From the NCBI GenBank assembly GCA_937876695.1, contig CALFHW010000178.1:1-16734 (forward strand): 16,734 nucleotides of DNA, given 5' to 3'. Made by a program: the position numbers and the translations under genes. Under the pieces are notes generated by a model, which was not told the DNA's origin, did not search any database, and saw nothing but the letters and a program-made list of their open reading frames with translations. The DNA is from an uncultured bacterium (lineage in GTDB: Bacteria > Patescibacteriota > Dojkabacteria > CALFHW01). Shown here piece by piece: positions 14,862-16,734 of this stretch (its first letter is position 1; every line of letters begins with the position of its first letter).

Positions 14862-15515
14862 TTACTCTTCGTCTTTGGTAGTTGCGGCTGCATCAGCTGC
14901 GGCAGCTTCGCCTTCGACTGCTTCACCTTCGACTGCAGCTACTACCTCGGCTTCCTCAACGATCTTCTGAGGAGCAGCGATAAAGGCTACGCGGAAAGTA
15001 TTATCGAGACCGCTACCAAAACTAATTCCTTCGCCGAGTTTCAAGTCGTCTAGTGAAATGCCGTCTCCGACATTTTCTAAGGCATCGACGTTGACGCGAA
15101 TCTCAGATGGAAGATCACCAGGCAAACATTTTACAGGGATATTGTTCATAGGTACCTCAAGAAAACCGAGGTTGTTCTTCACGGCAGGTGCAAGACCTTC
15201 AAGAATAACAGGAACTTCAGCTTCGATCATCTTATCCATAGCAACTGCATAGATAGAGACATGCTTAAACTTTCTCTTTACTGGGTCGATTTGGATTTCT
15301 TTGACGATAGCTTTGTTGTTCTTACCTTCCACTTCAACTTCAAATAGACGACTTTGTCCGACTTTCTTGTACAGCTTAGCAAACTCCAAGTAATCCAAAG
15401 TTACACTAGTGGATTCGAACTTTGGTCCGTACACAACCGCTGGTAGTACACCTTCTAATCTCATATTCTTAACTTGTTTACCTGACAATGTCCTTGAAGT
15501 TGCTGCTATTTTCAT
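14862..15515 (-). CDS. rplY: Ribosomal protein bL25, long CTC form
   Basis: 217 residues: the N-terminal 5S-rRNA-binding L25 domain (about 1-90, with the start MKIAATSRTLSGKQVKNMR and VKEIQIDPVKRKFKHVSIY) followed by the CTC-type beta domain (about 95-180, with EVPVILEGLAPAVKNNLGFLE and PGDLPSEIRVNVDALE). The last 30 residues are an Ala/Glu-rich acidic tail. It has a probable own promoter with a perfect TATAAT inside the gap and the end of jag. No terminator hairpin is visible in the 88-bp gap downstream. It lies between jag and the Lon-like gene, all on one strand. Confidence 0.95.
   Translation of the reverse strand: MKIAATSRTLSGKQVKNMRLEGVLPAVVYGPKFESTSVTLDYLEFAKLYKKVGQSRLFEVEVEGKNNKAIVKEIQIDPVKRKFKHVSIYAVAMDKMIEAEVPVILEGLAPAVKNNLGFLEVPMNNIPVKCLPGDLPSEIRVNVDALENVGDGISLDDLKLGEGISFGSGLDNTFRVAFIAAPQKIVEEAEVVAAVEGEAVEGEAAAADAAATTKDEE
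14906..14935. repeat. 15-bp tandem repeat x2 in the bL25 tail
   Basis: CTTCGCCTTCGACTG and CTTCACCTTCGACTG are adjacent with one mismatch; on the coding strand they give two EGEAV-like units in the acidic tail. The period is a multiple of 3, so copy changes keep the frame. Confidence 0.7.
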
Positions 15516-15540
15516 AATATTACTCGGAATTTAATGTTTG

Positions 15541-15569
15541 ATTATACAGTATATTTAGCTATTTGATAA
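15541..15569 (-). promoter_or_regulatory. Promoter of rplY
   Basis: On the minus strand, TTATCA (15564-15569), a 17-bp spacer and a perfect TATAAT (15541-15546) precede the bL25 start. The expected leader is about 20 nt. The -35 lies in the last codons of jag. Confidence 0.6.
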
Positions 15570-16238
15570 GGGTTTAACCACAATTCTGCGCTCTCTACCC
15601 TCGCCAATACTGGCAGTGGCAACTTTGCCCCCATCGGAAAGCACTTGGTGAACCACTCTGCGGTCGGCGGAGCTCATAGGTTCCATCTCTAGATCCATAC
15701 CGGTTTCGATGACGGTTTGTTCAGCTCTACGGGCGATATTCTCAAGTGTATCTTGGCGTTTGCCACGGTAGTTACTGATATCTAGACTCACTCGCACTAG
15801 CTGTGCAAACTTTTGAGATAGGGCGGTGGAGACGATGTGCTGGAGTCTATCGAGAGATTGACCTCTATAGCCGATAAGTAGCGACTCGATAGAGCGCACT
15901 TCCTGCTCGCTGCGGTTGTAGTTTGTGTCGTCATCGAGATCATGGGCTTCGTAGCTGTCCTCGAGCTTATTACCCTCCGCTACTTCGCCTGTTTCCAACT
16001 CACTATCACCTTCGCCAGAAGCACCATCAGCCTGGGCGCGAGTATTGTCATCCACGATATTTTTAAGCACCAATTTGAGGATTTCGCGCTCATAACTAGC
16101 ACCTTCGTCGCCCGCTTTTTGATATTTCTCGATTTCGTAGTCGTATTCCATAGACAAGCCTAGGTAATCTGAGATTACTCCTAAAGTTTCCTCAATTGCT
16201 TGGGTTAGCTCTGCTTGGTCAATTTCACTTACCTTCAT
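15555..16238 (-). CDS. jag: Jag/KhpB-type RNA-binding protein (KH and R3H)
   Basis: 227 residues. The N-terminal portion (1-60) resembles the Jag-N region, followed by an acidic, Gly/Glu/Asp-rich linker (about 62-108). The KH-II domain has ESLLIGYRGQSLDRLQHI with GYRG at 123-126 as the RNA-gripping loop, and the C-terminal R3H domain has DRRVVHQVL at 192-200. By family it binds RNA and is linked to cell-envelope control together with YidC. It overlaps the end of yidC by 14 nt, the conserved yidC-jag arrangement, so translational coupling is likely. Confidence 0.92.
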   Translation of the reverse strand: MKVSEIDQAELTQAIEETLGVISDYLGLSMEYDYEIEKYQKAGDEGASYEREILKLVLKNIVDDNTRAQADGASGEGDSELETGEVAEGNKLEDSYEAHDLDDDTNYNRSEQEVRSIESLLIGYRGQSLDRLQHIVSTALSQKFAQLVRVSLDISNYRGKRQDTLENIARRAEQTVIETGMDLEMEPMSSADRRVVHQVLSDGGKVATASIGEGRERRIVVKPLSNS

Positions 16239-16734
16239 GGTTTGGTTGGTTATTAATTAATTTGTTAAATCGGGTTTTAAAGCCGGAAATAAGTTTCTTT
16301 CTGTGCACAATAGCTTGCTGGATTATAGCAAAGCCGCTGTTTACAGTCCAATATAGCGATAAACCAGCCGGGAAAGAGAAGGAGATAAGCATAGTCATCA
16401 CTGGCAGGATGTAGATCATGGTCTGCGACGACTGCTGCATGGCGTCGCTAAAACTGAGGTCTTCCGTCTTTTTACCGTCCTTGCCAGTTTTACCATCCTT
16501 TTTGTCCTTAGAACTCTTATTGTCCTCTTTGCTAGAAACACTCTTATCTTTTTTCTTGGCTAACTTACGCGATTTTGTATTGGATAACTCATTAGCACCA
16601 TCTTTATCAGTCTTCCCAGAATCCCCTTCACCTTTCTTAGGTACAGCTGACAACCCCGCCATGACGCGGCCAGAGAAGAATTGGCTCAGTCCTACAAGTA
16701 GAATCAAGATTACATAAGGAGCAACTGCGGCGAT
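16225..16734 (-). CDS. yidC: Membrane protein insertase YidC/Oxa1, C-terminal part
   Basis: 170 codons are visible; the frame is open to the window edge, so the start is outside. Seen: a transmembrane segment (AAVAPYVILILLVGLSQFF) ending in SGRVM, a hydrophilic stretch, then the conserved hairpin YILPVMTMLISFSFPAGLSLYW with TVNSGFAIIQQ and a short basic tail. This order corresponds to the last conserved membrane helices of YidC, which inserts proteins into the inner membrane with or without Sec. The loop between these helices is expanded by about 60 residues, with about 19 Lys, at 16459-16644. The stop overlaps the jag start. Confidence 0.92.
   Translation of the reverse strand: MAAVAPYVILILLVGLSQFFSGRVMAGLSAVPKKGEGDSGKTDKDGANELSNTKSRKLAKKKDKSVSSKEDNKSSKDKKDGKTGKDGKKTEDLSFSDAMQQSSQTMIYILPVMTMLISFSFPAGLSLYWTVNSGFAIIQQAIVHRKKLISGFKTRFNKLINNQPNHEGK

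Noticed and set aside
16418..16717. Plus-strand frame opposite yidC rich in Leu/Ser
   Set aside because: It is the mirror of the Lys/Asp/Ser-rich insertion; the real gene is the minus-strand YidC.
1..16734. TGA recoded as Gly or Trp, as in some reduced lineages
   Set aside because: Conserved genes have no in-frame TGA, use TGG for Trp, and yidC ends normally at TGA.
1..16734. CRISPR array, tRNA, rRNA, insertion sequence or prophage genes
   Set aside because: No spaced direct repeats, no cloverleaf-like or rRNA-like stretches, and no transposase or integrase frames were seen.

Overview
The window looks like a compact bacterial chromosome segment built around a replication-origin locus. dnaA, dnaN, yidD, jag and yidC are all present, with an AT-rich, DnaA-box-bearing gap next to dnaA. 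Gaps are short, several genes overlap by 14 nt, and all conserved frames read with the standard code (no in-frame TGA). No tRNA, rRNA, CRISPR array or insertion sequence was seen. The tight packing, the odd minimal versions of familiar proteins (a Lon ATPase without its protease, a histidyl-tRNA synthetase lacking the motif 3 Arg) and the possible leaderless promoters suggest a reduced-genome lineage such as the Candidate Phyla Radiation (Patescibacteria). That placement is inference.

Left part (1-3269, minus strand): hisS, then two genes that together match ATP-citrate lyase. The ATP-grasp/citrate-binding subunit is complete; the CoA-binding subunit runs off the window start. Divergent from hisS is a Ca2+-type P-type ATPase (3324-5915), the only plus-strand gene left of the origin; it converges on and overlaps cysS by 12 nt.

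Centre (5904-11773): the minus-strand run dnaA, dnaN, a DegT-type PLP aminotransferase, cysS. The last three are packed as one unit (4-nt gap, then 14-nt overlap). The 385-bp gap upstream of dnaA is the best oriC candidate: it holds one perfect and two near-perfect DnaA boxes, an AT-rich stretch beside dnaA, and a 44-bp imperfect dyad between boxes. The dnaA-dnaN gap holds three more box-like sites, so the origin may be bipartite.

Right part (11774-16734): yidD and trxB run rightward. Convergent with trxB are minus-strand genes: yidC (partial), jag/khpB, ribosomal protein bL25, a protease-less Lon AAA+ protein, and a membrane-anchored cytochrome b5-like protein.

The most unusual items are the ATP-citrate lyase pair, the stand-alone Lon ATPase (protease domain and pore-loop Tyr both missing) beside the membrane b5-like protein, the HisRS motif 3 change, the origin dyad, and the Lys-rich insertion in YidC.
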